Below are positions 32,386 to 40,589 of a stretch of 64,000 nucleotides of DNA, one piece after another. Each line of letters begins with the position of its first letter. The stretch's first letter is position 1. Location: the NCBI RefSeq assembly GCF_017308975.1, contig NZ_JADWPD010000036.1, positions 51,844 through 115,843 of the forward strand. Reading direction: 5' to 3'. A model generated the notes under the pieces. The model saw only the letters and a program-made list of their open reading frames with translations. It ran no database searches and was not told where the DNA came from. The stretch is from Amycolatopsis sp. MtRt-6 (GTDB lineage: Bacteria > Actinomycetota > Actinomycetes > Mycobacteriales > Pseudonocardiaceae). Position numbers and translations under genes: made by a program.

Positions 32386-33228
32386 TCAGTAGACAGCCGC
32401 GATCGCGTCGCGGATGGCGCGCGCGAGATCCGCCCGCCCGGCCGGTACGTATTCAGCGGTGAGTTCCCCGGCATCACCCGTCCGCGTGTGCACGAGATAC
32501 CGGCCATCGGCGGTGTCGAGCCAGCTCAGCGGCTCACCGGCCAGCCGTTCCCCCCGCCGTCCCTGAGCACTGACGGCAATGTGCCCACCCCCCAACCGGG
32601 GTTCGGCAAGCACCCGTTCGAGGACGGCGACATCGGAGGGTTTCGGAGCGGGCGGCCGCCGCCCGGGCCGCACGACGGCCTTGACCTCGATCATCCCGAA
32701 GGCATCGGTCTCTTCTTCGTCGAATTCGGCATCGGCGATCCGCTTCGCGGTCATGGCCGAAACCTCCCGCCCGGCAGCCCGGTGCACGACGTGCGTCCCG
32801 GTGGTGGCGGCGGGAGCGGGCGGAAGCACCCCGGTGACGACCTCGACGAGGTCTTCGTCGGCGAAGAGCGAGAACAGCAGGTCATCGGTGTCGGGAGCCT
32901 GGGTGATGCCGAGCGCCTGCGCCCCATCGCTGACGACGAGGACGGCAACATCGGCCCCCAGCCCATCGATCCCACTGACGGCGACGGAGATCCGCGGCTC
33001 GGCCAGCAGTTCGAAGGCGGTCCGCACGCCGGGGTGCAGCTCACCGGAGACGGAAAGCCGCCGTTCTTCGAGAGCGTCGTAGACCTGCCGCGCAACGGTG
33101 ACGAACCGCACGGGATCGGCGGGCAGGTTCCCGGCCCGCAGCGGGTAACGCCGGACATCGCCCCCGGTGGCCCGCCCGACGACGAGCGCTTCGAAGACCT
33201 CGAGGACGAACTCGAACCGCTCCGCCAT
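32386..33228 (-). CDS. EspG-family ESX secretion chaperone
   Basis: The 280-residue protein resembles the EspG family: a central mixed beta sheet (ISVAVSGIDGLGADVAVLVV), VVRPGRRPPAP, and the late segment LSWLDTADGRYLVHTRTGD common to EspG relatives. EspG proteins bind the tip of PE/PPE dimers in the cytosol and keep them soluble for ESX export. AGGGGAA precedes the ATG at 33228. It is the first gene of the operon that runs to the immunity gene. Its likely client is the WXG/PPE-like protein two genes on. Confidence 0.85.
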   Translation of the reverse strand: MAERFEFVLEVFEALVVGRATGGDVRRYPLRAGNLPADPVRFVTVARQVYDALEERRLSVSGELHPGVRTAFELLAEPRISVAVSGIDGLGADVAVLVVSDGAQALGITQAPDTDDLLFSLFADEDLVEVVTGVLPPAPAATTGTHVVHRAAGREVSAMTAKRIADAEFDEEETDAFGMIEVKAVVRPGRRPPAPKPSDVAVLERVLAEPRLGGGHIAVSAQGRRGERLAGEPLSWLDTADGRYLVHTRTGDAGELTAEYVPAGRADLARAIRDAIAAVY

Positions 33229-33991
33229 TTCCCCTCGGTTTCATCAAACCTTCAAGCAAGTTCCCGGATGAAGATTAGCAGTGCGGCATGGATGGGCGTC
33301 GGCACCGCCACCCGGATGCCCGAAAGACCACGATCCCCTGGCTCAGGCGGGCAAAGGGGGCTGTTCTGGGGTGCGGATGGAGGCGCAGGTCGGGAAAGGC
33401 GGAGATAGCGGACGTCGCGGCGGATTTCGCAACGGAGGCGGCGATCTCGGTGATGGACGGGGCGGCGGAGAGGGGCGCAGCGGGGCAATTGCGGGGTGGT
33501 GCGGCTTGGAGCGGCGGGGTTGGCGGCGGGGTTGGCGGCGGGGTTGGCGGCGGCAATGTCGCGGCCACGTGGGGGCGGGGACGCTGGCTACCGCCGCGGC
33601 CGCGGCAGGCGGAGATGGCCTTGGCGGCTGGCGATGGTGGTGGTCCGCTGTGGTGATGGTGGTGGCACCTGCGGTGCTGGCAGGTCGAGGCGGCACCGCG
33701 ACGCTGGCAACCGCGGCGATGGCACCCGCGAGGCTGGCAGGCACGGTGGCGGCAGGCAGGGTTGGGCAGCGGCTGCGAGGGTGGCAGGTGCGGTGACGGC
33801 AAGCGCGGCGGCGGCAAGCGCGGTGGACGCAGGCGCGGTGACGGCAGGCTCAGACCGGTGTCGGGCGGTCGGCAACTTGGTCTGTACCAGAGCCTCTGGC
33901 AATGCTTCGCCGGCCCAGCGTCGGGGCGCCGGCGCCTGAGGTGGGCGTGGGTGTAGGCCCGTAGCCGTGGGGCTGCGGGCCTGTCCCGTGT
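33229..33991. other. 763-bp low-complexity gap without a supported gene
   Basis: This stretch is rich in GGC/GCA-based near repeats, including 3.6 copies of GCGGCGGGGTTG at 33511-33553 and degenerate GGCAAGCGCGGTGACGGCA-like units from about 33700 to 33850. Open frames exist in several phases but give only low-complexity Pro/His/Arg or Gly/Arg strings and lack ribosome sites. The espG operon promoter should lie near 33230-33300. It may be a decayed or expanding repeat tract. Confidence 0.55.
33511..33553 (+). repeat. 12-bp tandem repeat
   Basis: The unit GCGGCGGGGTTG is repeated three times exactly, followed by a partial copy. Confidence 0.85.
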
Positions 33992-35221
33992 TCATGCTGC
34001 GAATGGCAGTGGTTCGTGGAGGTTGTTGCGCCTGGGTTTGCGGCGCCGGTCGATGAACACTGGTGGGAGGAATTCGGGTAGGCCGTCGGTGGCGATGCGG
34101 ACTTCCCAGCCCGATCGGTGCAATAGCCGGTGGTGGTGGGCGCACATCAGCACCAGGTTGGTGAGATCGGTGGGGCCGCCATCTGCCCAGTGCCGGATGT
34201 GATGACCTTGACAGTGCCGGGGAGGCCGATGACAGCCCGGGAAGGCGCAACCCCGGTCCCGGAGGAAGAGAGCGCGGCGCAGTCCGGCGGAGATCAACCG
34301 GCGGAGGCGGCCCAGGTTCAGCGGTTCACTCTTGTCACCGAGCACGGCGGGGATGATCATGGCGTCGCAGGCATGCACCCGCGCTTCGGCCGCGGACATC
34401 GTCCCGGTGTCACCGAGGGTGGCCTTGCCAACACCGGATTTCAGGTCCTCCAATGACACGGCGACCATGACGTGGGCGCGTTCCCCGGCCTGCATCGGCA
34501 ACTCCGGAGAATTCAGAGCCAGGTCGACGGCATCGGAGAAAGCATCCCCGTAACGCTGCGGGGTGGTGCGGAAGTCGGGACCCTCGTCGCCGGTGCGACG
34601 CTCGGCCAGAGCATCCAACAGGGCGTGGGCGCGGGTGCCGGTTTCGTCGTCGAACCGGCCACTCAGCTCCCAGATCCCGGTTCTTTTGCGGCGGAGGAAC
34701 AGCTCCCGGGTGGGGGCGGTGGGTTCGGTGTCGTCGGGTTCGGGACCGTCGGGGACGAGGTGGGCGAGGATGCGGGCGCCGAGGGCGGCGACCTGCTTGT
34801 GCCCGGCCTCCTCGGCGAAAGCCAGCAGGTTGGTCTCGGCACTCTCGCAGTGCTCGGGCGGAACCTGGGCCAGCACAGAGGTGATCACGTCGATCATCGG
34901 GTTGCTCAACCGCCCCGCGCGGGCCGCGACCCCGGTGGCGGGGGCCAAGGCAGGGATCGGGGAGCCGTCGAGGTTGCGGCCCGGATTCACCAGGCGGGCG
35001 CGTTTGATCAGCCGTTCCGTAGCCGGCTTCGGCATATCGGCCAGATGCTCCAACAGCCGGGCAGCGGACCGGTAGCCGAACAGCTCCATCACCCCGCGCT
35101 GCTCGATTTCCACCAGCAGGGCCCCGAGTTCGGCCTCAGCAGACCGCATAGACGCGACCAACTCGCCAATCCGGTCGGCAAAAGCCACCGCCTCGGACGA
35201 AAGAGCCGCGTCGCTGGTCAT
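33992..35221 (-). CDS. DUF222-HNH endonuclease domain protein (13E12 family)
   Basis: The 409-residue protein has an N-terminal helical DUF222 region (about 10-290) and a C-terminal HNH domain with zinc-type Cys pairs and catalytic His (RGCAFPGCHRPPRHCQGHHI, then NLVLMCAHHHRLLH, about 325-375). It belongs to the multi-copy 13E12 family of actinobacteria, related to mycobacterial REP13E12 genes. The activity is presumed DNA cleavage but is unproven. The gene stands alone, after a low-complexity tract, and may have moved in as a repetitive element. No flanking repeats were recognised. Confidence 0.88.
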   Translation of the reverse strand: MTSDAALSSEAVAFADRIGELVASMRSAEAELGALLVEIEQRGVMELFGYRSAARLLEHLADMPKPATERLIKRARLVNPGRNLDGSPIPALAPATGVAARAGRLSNPMIDVITSVLAQVPPEHCESAETNLLAFAEEAGHKQVAALGARILAHLVPDGPEPDDTEPTAPTRELFLRRKRTGIWELSGRFDDETGTRAHALLDALAERRTGDEGPDFRTTPQRYGDAFSDAVDLALNSPELPMQAGERAHVMVAVSLEDLKSGVGKATLGDTGTMSAAEARVHACDAMIIPAVLGDKSEPLNLGRLRRLISAGLRRALFLRDRGCAFPGCHRPPRHCQGHHIRHWADGGPTDLTNLVLMCAHHHRLLHRSGWEVRIATDGLPEFLPPVFIDRRRKPRRNNLHEPLPFAA

Positions 35222-35288
35222 ACCTCCAAGCTACCGACGATCGAACACAGCGGCATCACACGATCGGGCAAAAACGAGACACCGCAAC

Positions 35289-35960
35289 CTAAACCCCGGC
35301 AACCCGCCGCGCCCGTTCGATATCCGGCCCCCGATAAAGCCGCTCGGGAATCCCCGCCAACGCCGACGGATGCACCTGCGAAGACAACCCGTAGAACTTC
35401 TGGAAGCTCATGATCAACGGCCGCCAGGCGTCGGGGTCTATCCGGTCCTCGCTCCCCGCCATCCGGATCGATGGGTGCACGTACACCCGTTGGACCCGGA
35501 CCTCGAACGCCACCACTCCCCCGTCGTCCCCCACCGGGTGCACCTGCTCGACGACCACCTCCATCGCCACCGGGCACTCCGCCACCCGCGGTGGCTTCAC
35601 CGTCGACGACTCCACCGGTGTCAGCCCCGCCCTGGCGAACTTGTCCGCCACATGGAAATACCCGCGCTCCCGCTTGCCCGGCGGTACCGGGTCCGCGCCC
35701 GTCGTCAGCGCCAGGCGGTCGACCGCGGGGGCCAACGACTCCGATGGCAGGTTCAGCACGCCTTCGCGGGTTCGCATCAAGTTCTGCGCCGTCCGGGAAC
35801 GAACACCCAGGCCGAGCATGGCCCGCCACCCGAGCCAGAACGCCGACGACATCGGGGCCAGGTTCGTCGTACCTTCTTCGTTGGTGCTGGAAATCAGGAC
35901 CACCGGGGTGCCGAAATAGAGGATTCCCGGCTCGATGGCCGTGTGCGCGACGTTTTTCAC
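35289..35960 (-). CDS. Flavin reductase-like (FMN-binding split barrel) protein
   Basis: The 223-residue product has the split-barrel FMN-binding features of the flavin reductase/flavoredoxin group: LYFGTPVVLISSTNEEGTTN near the start, APMSSAFWLGWRAMLGLG, SRTAQNLMRTREGVLNLPS and EVVVEQVHPVGDD. Such proteins reduce FMN/FAD or act on small molecules with bound FMN. The GTG at 35960 is chosen for its GGATCGGAGG site; the upstream frame is unlikely coding. The partner is unknown. Confidence 0.78.
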   Translation of the reverse strand: MKNVAHTAIEPGILYFGTPVVLISSTNEEGTTNLAPMSSAFWLGWRAMLGLGVRSRTAQNLMRTREGVLNLPSESLAPAVDRLALTTGADPVPPGKRERGYFHVADKFARAGLTPVESSTVKPPRVAECPVAMEVVVEQVHPVGDDGGVVAFEVRVQRVYVHPSIRMAGSEDRIDPDAWRPLIMSFQKFYGLSSQVHPSALAGIPERLYRGPDIERARRVAGV

Positions 35961-36055
35961 GCCTCCGATCCTGCCGTCCACAGGGGACTCGGGCTGGCGG
36001 GAATCGGCCGTCGCGATCAACGGGGGCGGCACCGGTGAGTGCCGCCCCCGGGAAA

Positions 36056-36868
36056 TCACCGGCGAGCCTGCGTCAACGCCCGCTTCGTCAGTACCCTGGC
36101 CAGGTGGCGGCGGTACTCCGCCGTTGCGTGGGGCTCGTCCGGTGGGTTCGTTCCCGATGCCGCCAGCGCTGCCGCTTCCTCGATCGACGCCCCCGCCGCC
36201 AAGGCCTCCTCCGTGGCCGTTGCGCGCAGCGGCACCCCGCCCATGTTGACCAGGCCGACGCGGCCGCCGGCCACCGTCACGCCGACCATTGCCCAGTCGA
36301 TCGCGCGGCGAGTGAACTTCTGGAACCCCCAGCCCTGGCCGCGCTGGGCCGGGAGGCGGATCTCCGTCAGCAGCTCCGCAGGCTCCAGCGGCGTCGTGAA
36401 CGGGCCGAGGAAGAACTCCGCCGCGGGGATGCGGCGCTCCCCCTCCGGCCCGCGGGCCACCAGGACCGCGTCCGACGCCAGGATCGCCGCCGGGAGGTCC
36501 GCCGCCGCGTCCGCGTGGACCAGGGAGCCGCCGATCGTGCCGCGGTGGCGGACCTGGCGGTCGCCCACCTCGCCGGACACGTGCGCCAGCAGGGGCGCGT
36601 GCTCCAGCAGCACCGGGTCCTGCACCAGCGCGCTGTAGCGCGACAACGCGCCGATGACGACCTCGTCGCCCTCCAGGCGGACGTACCGCAGCTCGTCGAG
36701 CGGGCCGATGTCCACCAGGTACTCCGGGGCGGCCAGGCGCAGCTTCATCAGCGGCAGCAGGGAATGCCCGCCCGCGAGCACCTTCGCGTCGTCGCCGTGT
36801 GTGGCCAGCAGCGAAAGCGCTTCGTCTACTGTGGACGCACGCAGGTACTGGAACGAAGCCGGGATCAC
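36056..36868 (-). CDS. FAD-binding (medium) subunit of a molybdenum hydroxylase, CoxM-like
   Basis: The 270-residue protein is the FAD subunit of the xanthine oxidase/CO-dehydrogenase family: the two FAD pyrophosphate motifs AGGHSLLPLMK (about 32-42) and TIGGSLVHADAAAD (about 104-117) are clear. It passes electrons from the 2Fe-2S subunit to an acceptor. The GTG at 36868 overlaps the stop of the small subunit (GTGA). It is the third enzyme gene in the order L-S-M. Confidence 0.92.
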   Translation of the reverse strand: MIPASFQYLRASTVDEALSLLATHGDDAKVLAGGHSLLPLMKLRLAAPEYLVDIGPLDELRYVRLEGDEVVIGALSRYSALVQDPVLLEHAPLLAHVSGEVGDRQVRHRGTIGGSLVHADAAADLPAAILASDAVLVARGPEGERRIPAAEFFLGPFTTPLEPAELLTEIRLPAQRGQGWGFQKFTRRAIDWAMVGVTVAGGRVGLVNMGGVPLRATATEEALAAGASIEEAAALAASGTNPPDEPHATAEYRRHLARVLTKRALTQARR

Positions 36869-37335
36869 CGGTCCACCTCCTGCCCGGACGCGTCGATCAC
36901 GGCGCTGACGATGTTGTGGTACCCCGTGCAGCGACACAGGTTCCCCTCGAGCCCGGCGCGGACCTCGTCGCGCGTCGGCTTCGGGTTGTCGGCCAGCAGC
37001 GACACCGACGCCATGATCATCCCCGGCGTGCAGAACCCGCACTGCAGGCCGTGCTGCTCCTCGAACGCCCGTTGCACAGGGTGCAACGCTCCGTCCGAAG
37101 AGGACAGTCCTTCGACCGTCGTGACGGTGTGGCCGTCCGCCTGCGCGGCCAGCACCGTGCACGACTTGACCGACTCGCCGTCGAGCAGCACCGTGCAGGC
37201 CCCGCAGGACGTCGTGTCGCAGCCGATGTTCGTGCCGGTGAGGCCGGCCGTGTCGCGCAGGAAGTGCACCAGCAGCGTCCGGTCCGGCACCTCCTCGGTC
37301 ACCGGCCGCCCGTTGACCTCGATCGAGACCTTCAC
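36865..37335 (-). CDS. 2Fe-2S (small) subunit of a molybdenum hydroxylase, CoxS-like
   Basis: The 156-residue protein has both expected clusters: a plant-type ferredoxin motif (GCDTTSCGACTVLLDG, plus a distal Cys in KSCTVLA) and the C-terminal cluster motif (CGFCTPGMIM and CRCTGYHNIV). It relays electrons from the molybdenum centre to the FAD subunit. Translation is coupled on both sides: its ATG overlaps the large-subunit stop and its stop overlaps the medium-subunit GTG. Confidence 0.95.
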   Translation of the reverse strand: MKVSIEVNGRPVTEEVPDRTLLVHFLRDTAGLTGTNIGCDTTSCGACTVLLDGESVKSCTVLAAQADGHTVTTVEGLSSSDGALHPVQRAFEEQHGLQCGFCTPGMIMASVSLLADNPKPTRDEVRAGLEGNLCRCTGYHNIVSAVIDASGQEVDR

Positions 37336-39596
37336 TGCGCGCTTCCCTTCCCAGTTTCTTCGAGTGCGGCCCAGACCCGGATCGGGGTCGTGGGCATGTC
37401 CAGGTGCTTGACGCCGCGAGCGGCCAACGCGTCGACCACGGCGTTGTGCACCGCCGGTGTCGAACCGATCGTCGCCGCTTCGCCGATCCCCTTGACCCCC
37501 AGGAGGTTCCGGTCGGTCGGGGTGGCCATGTCGACGAGCTCGAAGTCCGGCAGCTCGGCGGCGGTGACGAACGAGTAGTCCGCCAGTGTCGCGGTCGTCG
37601 GGTTGCCGTCGTCGTCGTAGGTCACGACCTCCATCAGAGCCTGCGCCGCGCCCTGGCCGAGCCCGCCGTGGCGCTGCCCGCGGAACGTCAGCGGGTTGAC
37701 GATCGGGCCGGCGTCGTCGACGGCGACGATCCGGCGCAGCTCGACCTTGCCGGTCTCGGTGTCGACCTCGACCACCGCCAGGTGCGCGCCGAACGGGAAG
37801 GTCGGCTTGCCGTCGCCGAACCAGACGTCGGCCGACAGCTTGCCCTCGCCGGCCCGGCCGGCGACCTGCGCCCAGCTCAGCACCGTGCTCGACGGCGCGC
37901 CGCGGACCTGCCAGACGCCGCGTTCGGTGTCGAGCTCGAGGTCGTCCGGCGCGGCTTCCAGCAGTTCCGCGGCCAGCTCACGAGCCTGCGCGACGACCTC
38001 GTCGGCCGCCTGCCGGATCGCCGAGCCGCCCAGCTGCAGCGACCGGGAGCCGAAGGTGCCGACCGCGTTCGGCACCTCGTCGGTGTCGCCGTGGCGGACC
38101 GTGATCTTCTCCAGCGGGACGCCCAGCCGGTCGGACAGCAGCATCGCCAGCGACGTGCCGAGCCCCTGCCCGTGCGGCGAGCTGCCGGTCCAGGCGACGA
38201 CCGAGCCGTCGGGGTGGATGTCGACGCGGCCGCTCTCGCCGGCGCCGTCGCCGCCGGTGATCTCGACGTAGGAGGCGATACCCAGGCCCAGCTCGACCGG
38301 GTCGCCCGCCTCCCGCCGCCGCCGCTGCTCGGCGCGCAGTTCCGCGTACCCGGCGGCTGCCAGCACCTTGTCCAGTGCCGCCGCGTACTCGCCCGTGTCG
38401 TAGACCGCGCCGGTCGGCGTCTGGTACGGGAACTCCTCCGGCCGGACGAAGTTGACCCGGCGGACCTCGGCCGGGTCCAGCCCGATCTCGGCGGCGAAGC
38501 GGTCCATCGCCCGCTCGACGGCGGCCGTCGCCTCGGGACGGCCGGCACCGCGGTAGGCCCCGATCGGCGTCGTGGTGGTGACGACCGCGCGGCTGCGCGT
38601 CTCGACCTTCGGGAACCGGTAGACGCCGACGGCCATCAGCTCGGTCAGCGTCGGCAGCATCAGCAGCCGCGGGTACGCCCCGGCGTCCTGGACGACGTCG
38701 AGGCGGTACGCCAGCACCGTGCCGTCGCGCTTCCCGCCGATGGTCACGGTGTTGCGCTGCGCCCGGCCGTGCGTCATCGCCGTGAGGTTCTCGCTGCGCG
38801 ACTCGACCCAGCGCACGCCCCGCCCGAGCTGCTTGGCGGCCCAGCCGAGCACGGTCGCCTCGGGGTCCGCGCCGATCTTCGCGCCGAAGCCGCCGCCGAC
38901 GTCCGGCGCGATCACCCGCACCGACTCTTCGCCGACGCCGAGGGCCGCGGCCAGCTGGCTCCGGGCCATCTGGGCGTTCTGCGTGGACAGCCAGGCGGTC
39001 AGCCTGCCGTCCTCGCCCCACACGCAGGCGGCGCCGCGCACCTCGAGCGGCGCGGGCGCGACGCGCTGGTTGAGGATGGTCTGCGTGACGACGACCTCGC
39101 AGCCGTCGAAGATCGCGTCGTCGAACTCTTCCGCGCCGTGGGCCTGCACGACGTTGCTGCCGTGCTCCGGGAACAGCAGCGTCTCACCCGCCAGTGCGGC
39201 GTCGATCGTCGCGACGGCTTCCAGCGGCTCGTAGTCGACGTCGACCAGCTCGGCGGCGTCGGCCAGCTGGTAGCGCTCTTCGGTGACGACGAGCGCGACG
39301 GGTTCGCCGACGTAGCGCACCACCTCGCCGGCCAGCCACGGTTCGGGCACCGGCCCCGCCGGGTGCGGGCCGAACCCGAGGTCCGCGGCGGTGAACACGC
39401 CGAGCACGCCCGGCGCCTCCTTCGCCGCGCTCACGTCGATGCCGCCGATCCGCGCGTGCGCGATCGGACTGCGCACGAAAACCGCGTGCGCGGCACCGGA
39501 AAGCGCTTCCGTCCGCAGATCGTCCACGTAGGTGCCGCCCGCGGTGATCAGGCTCCGGTCTTCCCGGCGGATCACCCTGGTCCCGACAATGCTCAT
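37332..39596 (-). CDS. Molybdopterin (large) subunit of a molybdenum hydroxylase, form-II CoxL-like
   Basis: The 754-residue catalytic subunit shows the MCD-binding segments (GGGFGAKIG, GAYRGAGRPEA at 346-356, SSPHGQGLGTS) and the catalytic Glu706 in VKGIGEAATIG. The active-site loop AYRGAGR (from residue 347) is the form-II type, not the AYRCSFR of true CO dehydrogenases, so CO oxidation should not be assumed; an aldehyde, purine or N-heterocycle hydroxylase is equally possible. The ATG at 39596 has AGGAGA upstream. It lies 29 bp after a TauE/SafE transporter gene and leads into the small and medium subunits. Confidence 0.92.
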   Translation of the reverse strand: MSIVGTRVIRREDRSLITAGGTYVDDLRTEALSGAAHAVFVRSPIAHARIGGIDVSAAKEAPGVLGVFTAADLGFGPHPAGPVPEPWLAGEVVRYVGEPVALVVTEERYQLADAAELVDVDYEPLEAVATIDAALAGETLLFPEHGSNVVQAHGAEEFDDAIFDGCEVVVTQTILNQRVAPAPLEVRGAACVWGEDGRLTAWLSTQNAQMARSQLAAALGVGEESVRVIAPDVGGGFGAKIGADPEATVLGWAAKQLGRGVRWVESRSENLTAMTHGRAQRNTVTIGGKRDGTVLAYRLDVVQDAGAYPRLLMLPTLTELMAVGVYRFPKVETRSRAVVTTTTPIGAYRGAGRPEATAAVERAMDRFAAEIGLDPAEVRRVNFVRPEEFPYQTPTGAVYDTGEYAAALDKVLAAAGYAELRAEQRRRREAGDPVELGLGIASYVEITGGDGAGESGRVDIHPDGSVVAWTGSSPHGQGLGTSLAMLLSDRLGVPLEKITVRHGDTDEVPNAVGTFGSRSLQLGGSAIRQAADEVVAQARELAAELLEAAPDDLELDTERGVWQVRGAPSSTVLSWAQVAGRAGEGKLSADVWFGDGKPTFPFGAHLAVVEVDTETGKVELRRIVAVDDAGPIVNPLTFRGQRHGGLGQGAAQALMEVVTYDDDGNPTTATLADYSFVTAAELPDFELVDMATPTDRNLLGVKGIGEAATIGSTPAVHNAVVDALAARGVKHLDMPTTPIRVWAALEETGKGSAQ

Positions 39597-39625
39597 CTGG
39601 TCTCCTGCTCGCCGATATCCGCCGA

Positions 39626-40381
39626 TCATGCCCGCAGGCCGAGGACGACCGCCAGGCCCAGTCCGCCCAAACCGATCCCGACGCGCAACGGCGTCGCCGG
39701 CAGCCGCCGCACGAGCGCGGACCCCAGCCACGACCCGCCGAGCGAGCCGAGGCAGACGGCGAGCGCGGCCGGCCACACGACCTTCCCGGTGACCGAGAAG
39801 ACGATCGCGGCGAGCAGGTTCGCCGAGCCGGTGACCAGGTTCTTCGCCGCGTTCGTGCGGGCCAGCGGCTGGCTCCACACCGTGACCAGCAGCGCGAGCA
39901 TGAGCACGCCCGCGGCGGCGCCGAAGTAGCCGCCGTAGACGCCGATCAGGAACGCGACCACACCGGTCGCCGGGCTCAGGCCGTGGTGCTCGGCGCCTTC
40001 GGCCAGCCGGCGCAGCCGGGGCCCGGCCATCAGGACCAGCGACGCCCCGCCGATCAGCCACGGCACGATGACGGTGAACGCGTCGGACGGCGTCAGCAGC
40101 AGCACGAAGCCGCCGCACGCGCCGCCGACGGTGGTGATGGCGCACAGCGGGACGAGCCGGCGCCGCTGCCCGGCCAGTTCGGGGCGCGCCCCGGCCGCGG
40201 CGCCCACGGTGGTGCCCAGCATGGCGACGGTATTGGTGACGTTGGCGGTCACCGGCGGCAGGCCGGCCGCGAGCAGGGCCGGGTACGACACCAGCGACGC
40301 GAGCCCGGCGGTCGCCCCGGTCAGGCCCGCCCCGACCCCGGCCAGCACGAGCAGGAGCAGCACCCACGGGTCGGTGATCAC
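39626..40381 (-). CDS. TSUP (TauE/SafE) family membrane transporter
   Basis: The 251-residue protein has about eight hydrophobic helices and the typical GxGxGLTGATAGLASLV and GVYGGYFGAAAGVLML repeats of the TauE/SafE family. Family members export or import sulfite, sulfoacetate or other small anions. It starts with GTG at 40381 and is the first gene of an operon with the molybdenum hydroxylase subunits, so it may move that enzyme's substrate or product. A perfect palindrome at 40421-40440 lies 40 bp upstream. Confidence 0.88.
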   Translation of the reverse strand: MITDPWVLLLLVLAGVGAGLTGATAGLASLVSYPALLAAGLPPVTANVTNTVAMLGTTVGAAAGARPELAGQRRRLVPLCAITTVGGACGGFVLLLTPSDAFTVIVPWLIGGASLVLMAGPRLRRLAEGAEHHGLSPATGVVAFLIGVYGGYFGAAAGVLMLALLVTVWSQPLARTNAAKNLVTGSANLLAAIVFSVTGKVVWPAALAVCLGSLGGSWLGSALVRRLPATPLRVGIGLGGLGLAVVLGLRA

Positions 40382-40420
40382 GTTGTCATCTCACCACGCC
40401 GCCCGCGCTGCCCCGCCGAC

Positions 40421-40440
40421 GGGTATAGGGCGTTATACCC
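40421..40440. promoter_or_regulatory. 20-bp operator-like palindrome
   Basis: GGGTATA-GGGCGT-TATACCC is a perfect inverted repeat between the TSUP-coxLSM operon and the divergent lacI-type gene. Although it contains GGGTAT on both strands, no -35 of SigB type is correctly spaced, so a repressor site is favoured. Confidence 0.6.
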
Positions 40441-40589
40441 GGCCATTGTCCACATCGGACCGAAGAGCGCACCGGCGGCCCGGCGACCCCGTTGTCGTCC
40501 GCACTTGATCGATCTCGGACCGGTCGCGGCGGCCCCGCGGGCGAGTACCTTGACACCACAGGGCCTGGCACCCCCGCTCGGGAGGACGG

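Noticed and set aside
33275..33817. A minus-strand His/Pro-rich open frame as a gene
   Set aside because: Low-complexity composition, no ribosome site, and equally long frames in other phases of the same repetitive DNA.
37332..39596. Calling the molybdenum enzyme a carbon-monoxide dehydrogenase
   Set aside because: The active-site loop is AYRGAGR (form II), not AYRCSFR, and CO oxidation by form II is not established.
40421..40440. Pair of SigB promoters between the TSUP and lacI genes
   Set aside because: Both arms contain GGGTAT, but neither has a correctly spaced -35. An operator palindrome explains the symmetry better.
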